A stretch of DNA of 64,000 nucleotides from Niallia sp. XMNu-256 (lineage in GTDB: Bacteria > Bacillota > Bacilli > Bacillales > Cytobacillaceae), in assembly GCF_036670015.1 (NCBI RefSeq), contig NZ_CP137636.1:3574501-3638500 (forward strand), given 5' to 3'. Numbering within the stretch: the stretch's first letter is position 1; every line of letters starts with the position of its first letter. Shown one piece after another: positions 38,237 to 46,785 of this stretch. The notes under the pieces were generated by a model. That model saw only the letters and a list, made by a program, of their open reading frames with translations, had not been told where the DNA came from and made no database searches. The translations under genes were made by a program, and so were the position numbers.

Positions 38237-38689
38237 ATGAATCACGATCCTAAAAGAAAGGATCCTTTTTCCGAATTAATGAAGCCACTTGATGCCTTTT
38301 TTAATGAAAAGCCAGTGAAGGGTTTTTTGCAATCCATCGATCAGTTATTTAATAAACCATTTCCCTTCCAATCCTCTTTCCATGTCAAGACATCTGAAAC
38401 TGATTCTGAATATGTTTTGATGGCCGAACTACCTGGGGTGAAGAAAGAACAAATTAATATCGATGTATTGGAACGCTACTTAACGATTAGCGTACAAACC
38501 GAGGAGCAAATCATTACAGAAAATGACAAAGGAGAGATATTCAGCAAACAACAGTCATGGGGAAAATCAAGCCAAACGATTCCATTCCCACAGCCAATCA
38601 ACGTAAACCAAGTAAAAGCCTCTTATGAAAATGGACTGCTGCGAATTACAGTTCCAAAGAGGAAAGGGAAACAAGTTTACTTGGATTAA
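38237..38689 (+). CDS. Hsp20/alpha-crystallin family small heat shock protein
   Basis: ATP-independent holdase chaperone. The alpha-crystallin domain covers about residues 50-150 with YVLMAELPGVKKEQINIDV, LTISVQ and the C-terminal KASYENGLLRITVPKR (A-x-x-x-n-G-v-L family signature), preceded by a Phe/Pro-rich N-terminus. At 150 residues it is typical. ATG 38237 is chosen for AAAGGTGG at about 9 nt; the upstream in-frame ATG lacks a site. Confidence 0.9.
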   Translation: MNHDPKRKDPFSELMKPLDAFFNEKPVKGFLQSIDQLFNKPFPFQSSFHVKTSETDSEYVLMAELPGVKKEQINIDVLERYLTISVQTEEQIITENDKGEIFSKQQSWGKSSQTIPFPQPINVNQVKASYENGLLRITVPKRKGKQVYLD

Positions 38690-38726
38690 GTTACAGTTTT
38701 CTTGATAAATCTGGCACCTGTCAATT

Positions 38727-38757
38727 AATAGTCCGAAGTTGATAACTCCGGACTATT
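38727..38757 (+). terminator. Hairpin after the Hsp20 gene, probable terminator
   Basis: AATAGTCCG (38727-38735) pairs perfectly with CGGACTATT (38749-38757), 38 bp after the stop. The T tract is weak (ATCCTTATCTTCTT). Confidence 0.55.
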
Positions 38758-39194
38758 ATCCTTATCTTCTTACTCGTGCTGTCTTAAGCTGAACCGACTT
38801 CGAACCCTTCTTTTACGTTTTCTAACCTATGCTGTTTGAAGCTGATTAACTTCGAACACAACGATAATTCTCTTGGACTACCAAGTTTTAACAGTAGTAC
38901 TACCATATTTCAAGGTTCCTCGCTGTCTTTGGTGCTATTCAAACATAAAACTACCAAACTTCAGGATTCCCCTCAGTTATTGATGTTATTAAAAATAGTA
39001 CGATCTATTTCCCCTAATTCTCCTATTTTTAACCTAGGACTACTTCGGATCTATCCATCAGACTACTAAACCGCGTTTTCCAAAGTTCTCGAGGGTCCCC
39101 TAAGTATGCAATTCCCCAACGCCAATTTGTTTTCAGACAATTCAAAAGGTGATACAATTGCTCTTATGATATCTTGAAGGGTGTTGACCGTGGG
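38758..39194. repeat. Degenerate intergenic repeats between Hsp20 and EamA genes
   Basis: No convincing gene. Two similar blocks (38778-38805 and 38831-38857, both GCTGT-T--AGCTGA----ACTTCGAAC) lie about 52 bp apart. Further imperfect copies of CTACCA---TTCA-G follow to about 38990. The spacing matches the 52-bp array at 61.2-62.0 kb, so this may be a decayed relative. Confidence 0.4.
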
Positions 39195-40139
39195 ATGAGT
39201 GTGAAGAGAGTTTATCTTTTGTTAATGGGACTGATGGTGGCATGGGGGTTTAATGTGTCATTTGTGAAAATTTTAGTTGAGGCTGTGCCTCCTGTAACGA
39301 TCACATCGTTTCGGATTTTTACGGCTGCACTTACAGTTTTTGTCGTATTGAGTTTTATGCGGCAAGTTCGCCTTCCTCGCAAAAATGAACTGATCTACAT
39401 TATTGGAGGAACCTTTACAAGTGTAGCCCTTCACCATTATTTCTTATCAACTGGCTTATCACACACATCGGCAACAAATGCCGGTCTGATTCTCGGAATG
39501 GGACCTTTGTTAACAGTACTTCTCTCCATGATTTTTTTAAAAAAGAAACCTACTCTTATTACAGGGCTAGGTTTTATTGTTGGTAGTGTCGGGGTTAGTA
39601 TTACTGTTTTATTTGGAAGTGGACAATTACAAGGGATAAATATCGGGGATGTGGAAGTCTTTCTGTCTATCCTTTCACAGGCGTTGAGTTTTATTTTAAT
39701 TAATAAGGCTGTAAAAACAATGGATCCACGGTTGTTAACCGGCTATATGCTATTGTTCGGTTCAATTATTCTTTTTATCCTTAGTCTTGGAATGGAACCG
39801 ACCGGATTAACTTCACTCGTTAATAGCATTTCCCCTTCTCTCATAGGTATTTTCTTGCTTTCCGCCGTACTGTCAACGGGGTTGGGACATATGATTTATA
39901 ATTACTCTATCGGCCAAGTTGGAGCTGCTGAGGCATCCATTTTTCTTAATTTAAATACATTCTTCTCTGTCGTTGGAGCAGCTTTGTTTCTTAATGAAGC
40001 GATTGTTCTGGCTCATTACATCGGCTTAGTTTTCATCGTTTCAGGTGTGCTTATGGGGTCAGGAACGCTTGAGGCACTCGTTTTAGAAAAAAGAAAACGA
40101 AGAATCGAAATCGGGACAGGAGCCGGTCATTCGAGGTAA
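39195..40139 (+). CDS. EamA/DMT-family transporter
   Basis: Predicted 10-helix drug/metabolite transporter made of two EamA halves (about residues 5-140 and 150-285): LLLMGLMVAWGFNVSFVKILVEAVPPVTITSFR, SVALHHYFLSTGLSHTSATNAGLILGMGPLLTVLLS and the matching second-half GQVGAAEASIFLNLNTFFSVVGAALFLNEAI. The start is uncertain: ATG 39195 has AAGGGTG 11 nt upstream, and an in-frame TTG at 39174 lies just upstream. Substrate unknown. Confidence 0.87.
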   Translation: MSVKRVYLLLMGLMVAWGFNVSFVKILVEAVPPVTITSFRIFTAALTVFVVLSFMRQVRLPRKNELIYIIGGTFTSVALHHYFLSTGLSHTSATNAGLILGMGPLLTVLLSMIFLKKKPTLITGLGFIVGSVGVSITVLFGSGQLQGINIGDVEVFLSILSQALSFILINKAVKTMDPRLLTGYMLLFGSIILFILSLGMEPTGLTSLVNSISPSLIGIFLLSAVLSTGLGHMIYNYSIGQVGAAEASIFLNLNTFFSVVGAALFLNEAIVLAHYIGLVFIVSGVLMGSGTLEALVLEKRKRRIEIGTGAGHSR

Positions 40140-40164
40140 CTTTTCATACAAAGTTACCTTTTTT
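40134..40164 (+). terminator. Intrinsic terminator overlapping the EamA stop
   Basis: A 10-bp perfect stem (40134-40143 / 40150-40159) with TTTTTT directly after; the TAA stop is inside the 5' arm. Confidence 0.88.
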
Positions 40165-40322
40165 GTTAACCTTTGATAAACTTATGATTTATGCTGATTG
40201 CAGCATCAGGTGATTAGTTGTGAGGATAAAAGGCATTCTGACATTTTGTAGGCTTTTGAACGATGGCAAGCTAAGGTGCATAGGATATGGTGCTTATGTA
40301 TAAATATGAAGGAGGAACTCCC

Positions 40323-40688
40323 TTGTATTATTATCCTAGTCCTTATCCCGTGTATCCTTATTATCAACAGACGGTCCCTTATTACGATCAAAGACAATTT
40401 CCACCAGTGGATACGGAGCAATTAGAGAAATCGGTTCAGCGTTTTCAGGGACTGATTAAGCAAACAGATTTACTGATCAATCGTATGGCAAATGACAAGC
40501 AATTTGCGACTGAGCTCATGAGTGCGGCCCAAGAATCGAAAAAGGATCGTGTCAATCAGTTGATTCGTTCCACAGGAGTTACCATTAAAATTGAAACGAC
40601 TTTTACCCCAACGGGCATTCGAATCGTTCTAGATAATTCAAAGTTTGCAGGTGATTGTTGCCAATTGCTGATTGCTCTTCGTTGGTAG
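40323..40688 (+). CDS. Tyr/Pro-rich N-terminus protein, possibly spore-associated
   Basis: A 121-residue protein starting MYYYPSPYPVYPYYQQ, then a helical region with DTEQLEKSVQRFQGLIKQTDLLINRMANDKQFATELM and a C-terminal beta-like part (TIKIETTFTPTGIRIVLDN, CCQLLIALRW). TTG 40323 is chosen because AAGGAGG lies 8 nt upstream; an earlier in-frame ATG has no site. I cannot name the family. The Tyr/Pro-rich start and final Cys pair resemble small spore-coat or sporulation proteins of bacilli, which is a guess. Confidence 0.7.
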   Translation: MYYYPSPYPVYPYYQQTVPYYDQRQFPPVDTEQLEKSVQRFQGLIKQTDLLINRMANDKQFATELMSAAQESKKDRVNQLIRSTGVTIKIETTFTPTGIRIVLDNSKFAGDCCQLLIALRW

Positions 40689-40696
40689 TTGTGACA

Positions 40697-40720
40697 AGAG
40701 TCCATTTTGGGCTCTTTTTT
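40697..40720 (+). terminator. Intrinsic terminator
   Basis: AGAGTCC / GGGCTCT stem (one G-U pair) followed by TTTTTT, 8 bp after the stop of the Tyr/Pro-rich gene. Confidence 0.75.
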
Positions 40721-40787
40721 CATTTTTTTAAGATTTGCCCAGGTAAATAATTGGACTTCTACGATTAAATACGTTGTTTATTTGAGA

Positions 40788-40892
40788 ATTGCACCAGATT
40801 GAGACGGAATTGCACCAAAATGAAGCATAATTGCACCAAATCGGGAATGAATTGCACCAGATTCACTCTTAATTGCACCTATTCCCATTTAC
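40788..40892 (+). repeat. 21-bp TTGCACC array A (five units)
   Basis: ATTGCACC begins at 40788, 40809, 40830, 40851 and 40872, an exact 21-bp period. Each unit is AATTGCACCA-A followed by about ten variable bases. The last unit reads AATTGCACCTATTCCC and is followed by CATTTACTAGG. Related arrays lie at 46592 and 54596. Confidence 0.85.
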
Positions 40893-40929
40893 TAGGAAAT
40901 CGGCCTATTAATTCTTCCTTTTTCAAGAC

Positions 40930-40959
40930 AAAAAAAAAGGAAAGATCGGCTCTTTCCTT
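40930..40959 (-). terminator. Intrinsic terminator after the first Spo0E-like gene
   Basis: A 9-bp perfect stem (40937-40945 / 40951-40959) followed by a run of T on the minus strand. Confidence 0.85.
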
Positions 40960-40965
40960 AGACAT

Positions 40966-41202
40966 TTATTTTTCAAAACTTCTTGGGATTTTTGTAATGA
41001 AGAAGCTTGTCTTCACTCCCTTGAAAGTTTTGATTTTTTTTTCGATATATTCTTTTTCAAGTAAGTTCAATTGAATCGAGAGGTCAATATACTTGGAGCT
41101 ATTGGGTCCGCTTTGGGCATGGATTTCGCCTAAGCGATCTCGTAAATGAATGATTTTCAACAACATGACATTTTCACTTTGACTCGGCTCGAACGTTTCC
41201 AC
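40966..41202 (-). CDS. Spo0E-like small protein
   Basis: A 78-residue protein with the two-helix layout of Spo0E-type aspartyl-phosphate phosphatases: LLKIIHLRDRLGEIHAQSGPNSSKYIDLSIQLNLLEKEY, where SIQLN takes the place of the family's SQELD. The GTG at 41202 has AGAGGTG 7 nt upstream and is preferred over an upstream TTG. Loss of the Asp in the SQELD-like motif may mean altered activity toward Spo0A-P. A typical Spo0E-like gene lies 0.8 kb away. Confidence 0.55.
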   Translation of the reverse strand: METFEPSQSENVMLLKIIHLRDRLGEIHAQSGPNSSKYIDLSIQLNLLEKEYIEKKIKTFKGVKTSFFITKIPRSFEK

Positions 41203-41420
41203 TCTGATACACCTCTTCGGCAATCCTTGTAATCCGTACAGTTAGAGCGTACCACAGCCTTGGAAGCGTGAAAATACAAAAGTAAATAATAAAACTATTT
41301 ACAAAACTCTCACTTCATATTACTATAATAGTTTTGATTGGTTTACCTAAGAATCAAATGAAAACGATTTATCTTAAAATAATAATTCGACATATTTTCG
41401 AAATAGTATGAAAAATAGGG

Positions 41421-41711
41421 TCAATCATCCTCTTTTCTTCCTTTTGTAAAAAGGGGCAAGCCATTGGTGGCATTTTCAAATATATCTCGGAAAATAACAG
41501 CAGTCCCTGTAACGAGGATTCCTTGGACGACCGATTGAATTTCAAAGGAAAAATATAAGAGACAGGCAAAGACGGCGAAGGTTAATTGAATCCATACATG
41601 GGTCCACACGGGAATATTAGGGGTTTGGCGCAAATACATGCCGAGGAAAATTAGTACAGGGACTAAAATGAACGAGTCAGGCCGTATATATACGGTAAAA
41701 TCCAGTTCCAC
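41421..41711 (-). CDS. Holin-like small membrane protein (phage holin family 5-like)
   Basis: About 96 residues with three hydrophobic segments and a short charged tail (KGRKEDD). The text VYIRPDSFILVPVLIFLGMYLRQTPNIP and the GILVTGTAVIFRD end fit a small holin family found in bacilli outside prophages as well. GTG 41711 is chosen since AGGAAGTGG lies 7 nt upstream. No endolysin or other phage gene is adjacent, so a phage role is unlikely; its function is unknown. Confidence 0.6.
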   Translation of the reverse strand: MELDFTVYIRPDSFILVPVLIFLGMYLRQTPNIPVWTHVWIQLTFAVFACLLYFSFEIQSVVQGILVTGTAVIFRDIFENATNGLPLFTKGRKEDD

Positions 41712-42016
41712 TTGCCGACCACTTCCTAAATCATTTTGGTAAGGAAAAGATTCCACAGTATAATTTATGCATGATCATTTTATTTGGGTGGGCGGATATC
41801 ACGATGGATCCCATTCATTGTGCGTTTATTTATACAGGTGAAACTTTTTATGTAAAAATGGAACGTTATAGGGTCAGAGTCAGAAACTGTTTTCTTCTAA
41901 ATGAAAACGAGCTTTTATTATTGGTTATCCGTATAGGGACCAACAATAAAAGCAGGGGTAAGATCATCATTTGGTTCCATTTACGTGATGTTTTTTTCAT
42001 TTAAACTCCTCTTATT
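41712..42016. other. Intergenic spacer
   Basis: A 305-bp stretch without a supported gene. An open frame at 41771-42004 (+) has no ribosome site and no recognisable motif. Confidence 0.4.
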
Positions 42017-42199
42017 CTATTTAGTTGCCGTTTTTAAAGTAGGATAGACGGATTGTTGATAAATCGTGATATGTTTGTCCAATTCTTGACTGCAATAAAG
42101 GGCATCATAACTATTCAAACCAGTTGCTTCTACAACTTGGATTAATTCTAATTTTAATTGATTAATTTTTTCCTCTAATTTTTCAAAATCTACTTTCAT
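42017..42199 (-). CDS. Spo0E-family aspartyl-phosphate phosphatase
   Basis: A 60-residue protein matching the Spo0E family: helix 1 INQLKLELIQVVEATGLNSYDALY, then the hallmark SQELD in YCSQELDKHITIYQQ. These proteins dephosphorylate Spo0A-P and delay sporulation. The start has AAAGGAG 8 nt upstream. It stands alone. Confidence 0.88.
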   Translation of the reverse strand: MKVDFEKLEEKINQLKLELIQVVEATGLNSYDALYCSQELDKHITIYQQSVYPTLKTATK

Positions 42200-42586
42200 G
42201 TTCCATACTCCTTTAATTCTTTTTTCATTGCATGATGGTAGTGTTGAAAAACTTTTTCATCAGGACGACTCTAGGTGGAACATTTCACACAATTATTTAT
42301 TATATAAGATTTCCTTCATTTATAAAGCAATGTAAATCACTCGAATAAATAATAATACATTTTCCATTTAAAAAGTAATCCTTATGTTATACTATCTATT
42401 CTATCATCTATTTACCAATAAATGGTAATTAAATGGTGGAATATTAACTTAATTCTATTTTAATATAAAAGTCCATAACAAATTGTTGTTTCTTGTCGAC
42501 GATAAAAATAATCTGCATGAAGGTTACTAAAGGTGAATATTGGGGTACTAATCTGTGGACAAAAACTTTTAGGAGAGGTTGATTAA
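42200..42586. other. AT-rich spacer upstream of the 42587 gene
   Basis: A 387-bp non-coding stretch between divergent genes. No inverted repeat or clear promoter stands out by eye. Confidence 0.35.
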
Positions 42587-42928
42587 GTGTCCGCTTTAAA
42601 AAATAAGGTGCGTTATGAATTATTGGCAGATCAGTTTAAGGTAAGAGGGAACATGCGCATTCCACAAGGGTTAGAGCCATCTTTTGAACGTCTATTTACT
42701 TATATTTACGAGGAAACCGACCTATATTATCTAGATTCTATCGATGAACACATTTTGATTGGTTATATTAAATATCATTCCAAAAACCATTTCCAAACCG
42801 TTAGTTTTTTCCAATGCGTGAAGGATATCAAGGTATTTCTTTACTTTTTAGAACATATTAAAGGAATAGAATCCCTCCCAACCATTGATTTATCCTTGAA
42901 AAATCTCACTTTATGGGGGAATTTCTAA
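42587..42928 (+). CDS. Hypothetical protein, about 113 residues
   Basis: A soluble, mostly helical-looking protein with MRIPQGLEPSFERLFTYIYEETDLYYLDSIDEHILIGYIKYH and a C-terminal SLKNLTLWGNF. The repeated aromatic pattern YLDSIDEHILIGYI suggests a small regulatory or adaptor protein, but I do not recognise the family. GTG start with AGGAGAGG 8 nt upstream; terminator after it. Confidence 0.7.
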   Translation: MSALKNKVRYELLADQFKVRGNMRIPQGLEPSFERLFTYIYEETDLYYLDSIDEHILIGYIKYHSKNHFQTVSFFQCVKDIKVFLYFLEHIKGIESLPTIDLSLKNLTLWGNF

Positions 42929-42950
42929 AAGGTTGTCGAACGAAATTTTT

Positions 42951-42989
42951 CAATAAAAAAGAGAGCTTGAGTGGCTCTCTTTTTTATTG
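42951..42989. terminator. Bidirectional intrinsic terminator
   Basis: A 16-bp perfect stem (42951-42966 / 42974-42989) carries A and T tracts on both sides, between two convergent genes. Confidence 0.92.
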
Positions 42990-42993
42990 CGAA

Positions 42994-44763
42994 TTATTTT
43001 AATTCATCAGCGGCTGTTTGACCAGCGATGCGACCGAATACGATGATATCAGCAACTGCATTTCCGCCAATACGGTTCCCACCGTGAACTCCACCTGTAA
43101 TTTCTCCAGCTGCATAAAGTCCTTGGATTGCTTGTCCTTCTTTGTTTAATACATGTGTTTGTGTATCAATTTTTAAGCCACCCATTGTGTGATGAATCCC
43201 AGGTGTTACAGGGATTGCATAATATGGTCCTTCTTCAAGGCTTACTGTTAAGTGTGCTCTTTCAAACTCTTCATCTTTGTCATTTTTCACAAAGCCTGCA
43301 TATTTTTCCAGTGTTTCTTGAAGTGTTGCAGCGTCAAGACCGATTTCTTTTGCTAATGCCGCAATGTCCTCCCCTTTTGTTGCGTAACCATTTTCGATAT
43401 AGCCTTGTAATGATTTGTTTTCATCAGCCATTTCTTGGTTCACAATTAAATAAGCTATTTTATCTGTTTGTTTTAAAATATTTTGGGAAACAACATCACG
43501 AGTTAACAGTTCATTTGTAAAACGTTTGGCTTCTTTATTAACAAGGATCGCTCCATCCCCACGAAGTCCTTCTGTGAAAAGGTAACCTGTTTCAGGATCT
43601 GTTGTTGGGTGAATTTGGATTTGTTCAATTTGCATTAAATCCGCACCCACTTCTTGTGCCATTGTAATTCCATCACCTGTCGCACCATCGTGGTTTGTTG
43701 TTGAGAATCCTTTTAATTCTGGACAATATTGTTCGACCATTTTATAATTCACACCGAAACCACCTGTTGCTAAAATGACGGCTTTTGCGTTCACATTAAA
43801 TGGATTTCCATTTTTATCGGTTGCTTCTACTCCAACAACGGCACCATCTTTTTCAATAAGTTTTGTTGCTGTTGTATTTAACATGATCGTAACATCTAAT
43901 TCTTTCAATCTCTTAGAAAGTACATCGACAATAACTGGGCCGACTGGTGACCCATCAGCTGGATGGTGAATTCTTGGGTTCGTTTGACCACCTGATAAAG
44001 TTACTTTTGTTAATCCTGCACCCATGTCATTGATCCATGTTAAAGCATCTGGTGCATTATCTACTAGTGTTTGGAGTAAGGCTGGATCATTTATGTTTTT
44101 TCCGCCTTTCATTGTGTCTGCATACCAAACTTCTTTTGAATCCGTAATTCCTTGTGCTTTTTGATATTCTGTTCCAGCAACGTTCATCCCGCCTGTTGCA
44201 CGGTTTGTATTTCCGCCAACGATTGGCATTTTTTCTAATACGACAACGGATTTTCCTGCTTCTTTCGCTTTAACGGCTGCTGACATTCCAGCACCGCCTG
44301 AACCGACGACAACTACATCAACATTTAGATCTTCTTGTTTCTCTGCTTCTACGGCTACTTTATTAGCTGGATCCTGTAATGCTGCAATATCCGCTCCTGC
44401 TTTTTCTAAAGCTAAAGTTACCGCTTCGATAATCCCAGCACTTGATTCGCTGGCACCTGATACGACGTCAACAGCTAAGCTTTGTGTAGCAATGATTTCC
44501 TCTGTCAACTGTTCGGTTGCACCGCCACCGATGCTGCCTGTTTCCCCGTCTGCTGTGATTTCAATTTTTTCAATTTTATCAGCCGAAACGGTTACAGATG
44601 CTTTGATTTCCCCGCCATGGCCTGTGGAAACGCCTTCATATGTTCCAGGTGTGAATTTTCCAGCCTCTTCCTTGCTCGCTGTGTCTTGATTTGAGCTACA
44701 ACCAGCAACAACTAGCATGAAAATACCTAGTAAGATTAGACTCATCCAACCTTTTTTCTTCAT
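42994..44763 (-). CDS. Flavocytochrome c / fumarate reductase-like lipoprotein with FMN-binding domain
   Basis: Predicted extracytoplasmic lipid-anchored FAD/FMN oxidoreductase. It has a signal peptide with lipobox LVVAGC (Cys about 22), an FMN-bind domain (about 35-125) with SGASESSAG near the covalent flavin site, and a FAD_binding_2 domain with the dinucleotide motif VVVVGSGGAGMSAAVKAKEAGKSVVVLEK, ATGGFG, NHDGATGDGITMA, HPT and the C-terminal GLYAAGEITGGVHGGNRIGGNA. Members reduce fumarate, urocanate or related enoates, or act in extracellular electron transfer. ATG 44763 is chosen for AGGAG at 9 nt; earlier in-frame ATGs lack a site. No cytochrome partner is adjacent. Confidence 0.9.
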   Translation of the reverse strand: MKKKGWMSLILLGIFMLVVAGCSSNQDTASKEEAGKFTPGTYEGVSTGHGGEIKASVTVSADKIEKIEITADGETGSIGGGATEQLTEEIIATQSLAVDVVSGASESSAGIIEAVTLALEKAGADIAALQDPANKVAVEAEKQEDLNVDVVVVGSGGAGMSAAVKAKEAGKSVVVLEKMPIVGGNTNRATGGMNVAGTEYQKAQGITDSKEVWYADTMKGGKNINDPALLQTLVDNAPDALTWINDMGAGLTKVTLSGGQTNPRIHHPADGSPVGPVIVDVLSKRLKELDVTIMLNTTATKLIEKDGAVVGVEATDKNGNPFNVNAKAVILATGGFGVNYKMVEQYCPELKGFSTTNHDGATGDGITMAQEVGADLMQIEQIQIHPTTDPETGYLFTEGLRGDGAILVNKEAKRFTNELLTRDVVSQNILKQTDKIAYLIVNQEMADENKSLQGYIENGYATKGEDIAALAKEIGLDAATLQETLEKYAGFVKNDKDEEFERAHLTVSLEEGPYYAIPVTPGIHHTMGGLKIDTQTHVLNKEGQAIQGLYAAGEITGGVHGGNRIGGNAVADIIVFGRIAGQTAADELK

Positions 44764-45152
44764 GTTTTTCATCTCCTGTTGTTTGTGATTTGTTACACAT
44801 GTCTTGTGCATTCCTATCATACTACTTTGATAGATGTTTAAAATATGAAATTACGGTTATTCGCCATTTTGTCATAACTTTATGCACTTTTATTGAACAA
44901 TAACCGTGTAGGTAACTTGGGAACTTGCATGGAATTTTTTAGGTAAAAAGGTACTAGTGGATGGAACAGGGATGTTTCGAAAAGTTTGAAAAGGGGGATT
45001 ATTACGATATTACAAGTGTTTGTCTTATGTTTATAAATCTATTGTATAATGAGGATCTACTTAATAGAGCGGTCGATCACTCGATAGTATGAATTGGGAA
45101 TTGAAGGTTAAAATGGATACAAAACAGAACAAGTTTAAAGGGGATCGCTGTC
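44764..45152. other. Divergent intergenic region
   Basis: A 389-bp spacer holding promoters for the flavocytochrome-like gene and the DUF2243 gene. Apart from the TATAAT noted separately, nothing distinctive is seen. Confidence 0.35.
45020..45050 (+). promoter_or_regulatory. Possible promoter for the DUF2243-ctaG pair
   Basis: A perfect TATAAT at 45045-45050, with TTGTCT at 45020-45025; the spacer of 19 bp is long. The -10 is strong, the -35 doubtful. Confidence 0.4.
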
Positions 45153-45659
45153 ATGCATTCAGTTACAAAGTCTGCACAAAACAGAGGTTATTTTAAAAAT
45201 AAACTGTTTAAACGGAATCATTGGTCAGGTATCTTGTTTGGCATTGGAATGGTTGCGTTTATTGATGAGGCCATTTTTCACCAACTCTTACACTGGCATC
45301 ATTTCTATGATCGTTCGACAACGGAAATTGGGTTAATATCGGATGGTTTTTTCCATGCGTTTAGCTGGTTTGCGACGGTGGGTGCATTGTTTATGGTTGC
45401 GGACCTTCGGCGGCATAAGGCCTGGTGGGTAAAGAGGTGGATTGGTGGGGTGTTGCTCGGGGCTGGGGCCTTTCAGTTATACGACGGGACAATTCAGCAT
45501 AAACTGATGGGCTTGCACCAAATCCGCTATGGGGTTGATATTTTTCCCTATGATCTCACTTGGAACGTGATTGCTCTGTTATTGATTATGGGTGGTGCAG
45601 TGCTGCTCTATCAAACACGGCAACGTCCGAAAGCAAAGGAGAATGCGGTTGATGTTTAA
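45153..45659 (+). CDS. DUF2243 membrane protein
   Basis: A 168-residue protein with four predicted helices and His-rich loops: IDEAIFHQLLHWHHFYD, SDGFFHAFSWFATVG and YDGTIQHKLMGLHQIRYGVD. These match DUF2243, of unknown biochemical role but commonly beside CtaG-like genes; the His residues suggest metal or haem handling. Start has AAGGGGA 8 nt upstream; its stop overlaps the next gene by 8 bp. Confidence 0.85.
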   Translation: MHSVTKSAQNRGYFKNKLFKRNHWSGILFGIGMVAFIDEAIFHQLLHWHHFYDRSTTEIGLISDGFFHAFSWFATVGALFMVADLRRHKAWWVKRWIGGVLLGAGAFQLYDGTIQHKLMGLHQIRYGVDIFPYDLTWNVIALLLIMGGAVLLYQTRQRPKAKENAVDV

Positions 45660-46446
45660 CCATAGCTACCATGGAGTACAGATTTTCTTTGGTGTGATCG
45701 CAATCCTTTTTACTGTTGGATATATAACGGCTGTCTTGCTCTCATATCGCCGCCAAAAAAACTGGAAGCTTCATCAAATGTTATTTTTTATCGTTGGGGT
45801 CATACTCTCTACTTTCGCATTAGTCGGCCCTGTCGCAAATCTCGCACATTCCAATTTTACCATTCATATGATTGCGCATTTGCTGCTTGGGATGCTTGGT
45901 CCCTTACTGGTCGCCTTTGGAAAACCAGTTACCCTGCTTTTAAGAACTTTGCCTGTTTCATATGCACGGAGGTTGATTGTTTTTTTGAGAAAGAGGCCTC
46001 TCACCTCTGTGACCCATCCCATTGTTGCCTCACTGCTTAATATCGGGGGACTTTGGGTGCTTTATACGACTCCATTGTTTGATTTGATGCATATGAATCC
46101 GCTTCTTTATTCTTTGATCCATATTCATGTTTTTCTAGCTGGCTATGTTTTTACGATTTCGATGATTGAAATTGAACCTTTGGCCCACCGTTTTAGCTTT
46201 GGTTATCGTGCAGTTGTGATGGTTCTTTCACTTGCAGGTCATGGAATTTTATCAAAATGGATTTATGCCCATCCACCAGTTGGCGTGGCTGCCCGAGATG
46301 CAGAAGTCGGTGCGATGATTATGTATTATGGCGGGGATGCGGTTGATTTGATCTTGGTGATTGTCTTATGTTATCAATGGTATCGGGCTGCTCGACCACG
46401 GGGATTATCGAGAGGTCAACCGGTCAAGCTTGATTCTAATGGGTGA
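45652..46446 (+). CDS. CtaG-like cytochrome c oxidase assembly factor (Caa3_CtaG family)
   Basis: A 264-residue polytopic protein of the Caa3 oxidase assembly family: HMIAHLLLGMLGPLLVAFGKPVTLLLR and a His-containing core (MNPLLYSLIHIHVFLAGYVFTISMIEI, DAEVGAMIMYYGGDAVDLILVIVL). The ATG at 45652 is chosen for AAGGAG 10 nt upstream. It is translationally coupled to the DUF2243 gene. Whether it serves caa3 oxidase copper loading here is not known, as no oxidase genes are in the window. Confidence 0.85.
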   Translation: MFNHSYHGVQIFFGVIAILFTVGYITAVLLSYRRQKNWKLHQMLFFIVGVILSTFALVGPVANLAHSNFTIHMIAHLLLGMLGPLLVAFGKPVTLLLRTLPVSYARRLIVFLRKRPLTSVTHPIVASLLNIGGLWVLYTTPLFDLMHMNPLLYSLIHIHVFLAGYVFTISMIEIEPLAHRFSFGYRAVVMVLSLAGHGILSKWIYAHPPVGVAARDAEVGAMIMYYGGDAVDLILVIVLCYQWYRAARPRGLSRGQPVKLDSNG

Positions 46447-46591
46447 GTGGTGGCAGAGAAAGGCTTGGTTTCTCTGTCTTTATGTTTGTTTATTAGAATG
46501 TGTGCTCATTGTATTTAAAAATAGATTGTTTTTTATAAAAATTAATGCAGAAGTCAACTTATATGATTAATTTTTATTAAAATAAAGGTTA

Positions 46592-46696
46592 ATTGCACCA
46601 AAATGACTGGGATTTGCACCAGATTTAGATTAATTGCACCAGAACAGTTGGTACTTGCACCAAAACGGGCGTTCATTGCACCTACTCCCAAAAACT
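46592..46696 (+). repeat. 21-bp TTGCACC array B (five units)
   Basis: TTGCACC at 46593, 46614, 46634, 46655 and 46676: spacing 21, 20, 21, 21. The last unit again changes to TTGCACCTACTCCC. It fills most of the 339-bp gap between ctaG and the lectin gene. Confidence 0.83.
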
Positions 46697-46785
46697 GAAT
46701 TTTCCTGGCAACCCACGTTTTCTAGGTATGCACCTAGTTCGGGCCTCCTGCATATACTGTTACGTAGGATAAAGGAGGTATGAAA

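Noticed and set aside
38836-39069. Possible 77-residue gene in the Hsp20-EamA gap
   Set aside because: It overlaps degenerate intergenic repeats and has no ribosome site.
40788-40892. CRISPR or protein-coding short repeat
   Set aside because: The 21-bp units have only a 7-9 bp core and the frames carry no ribosome site or conserved product.
41421-41711. Prophage remnant
   Set aside because: Only one holin-like gene; no endolysin, integrase, att repeats or other phage genes around it.
41771-42004. Possible 77-residue gene
   Set aside because: No ribosome binding site, no motif, and placed in a spacer between two supported genes.
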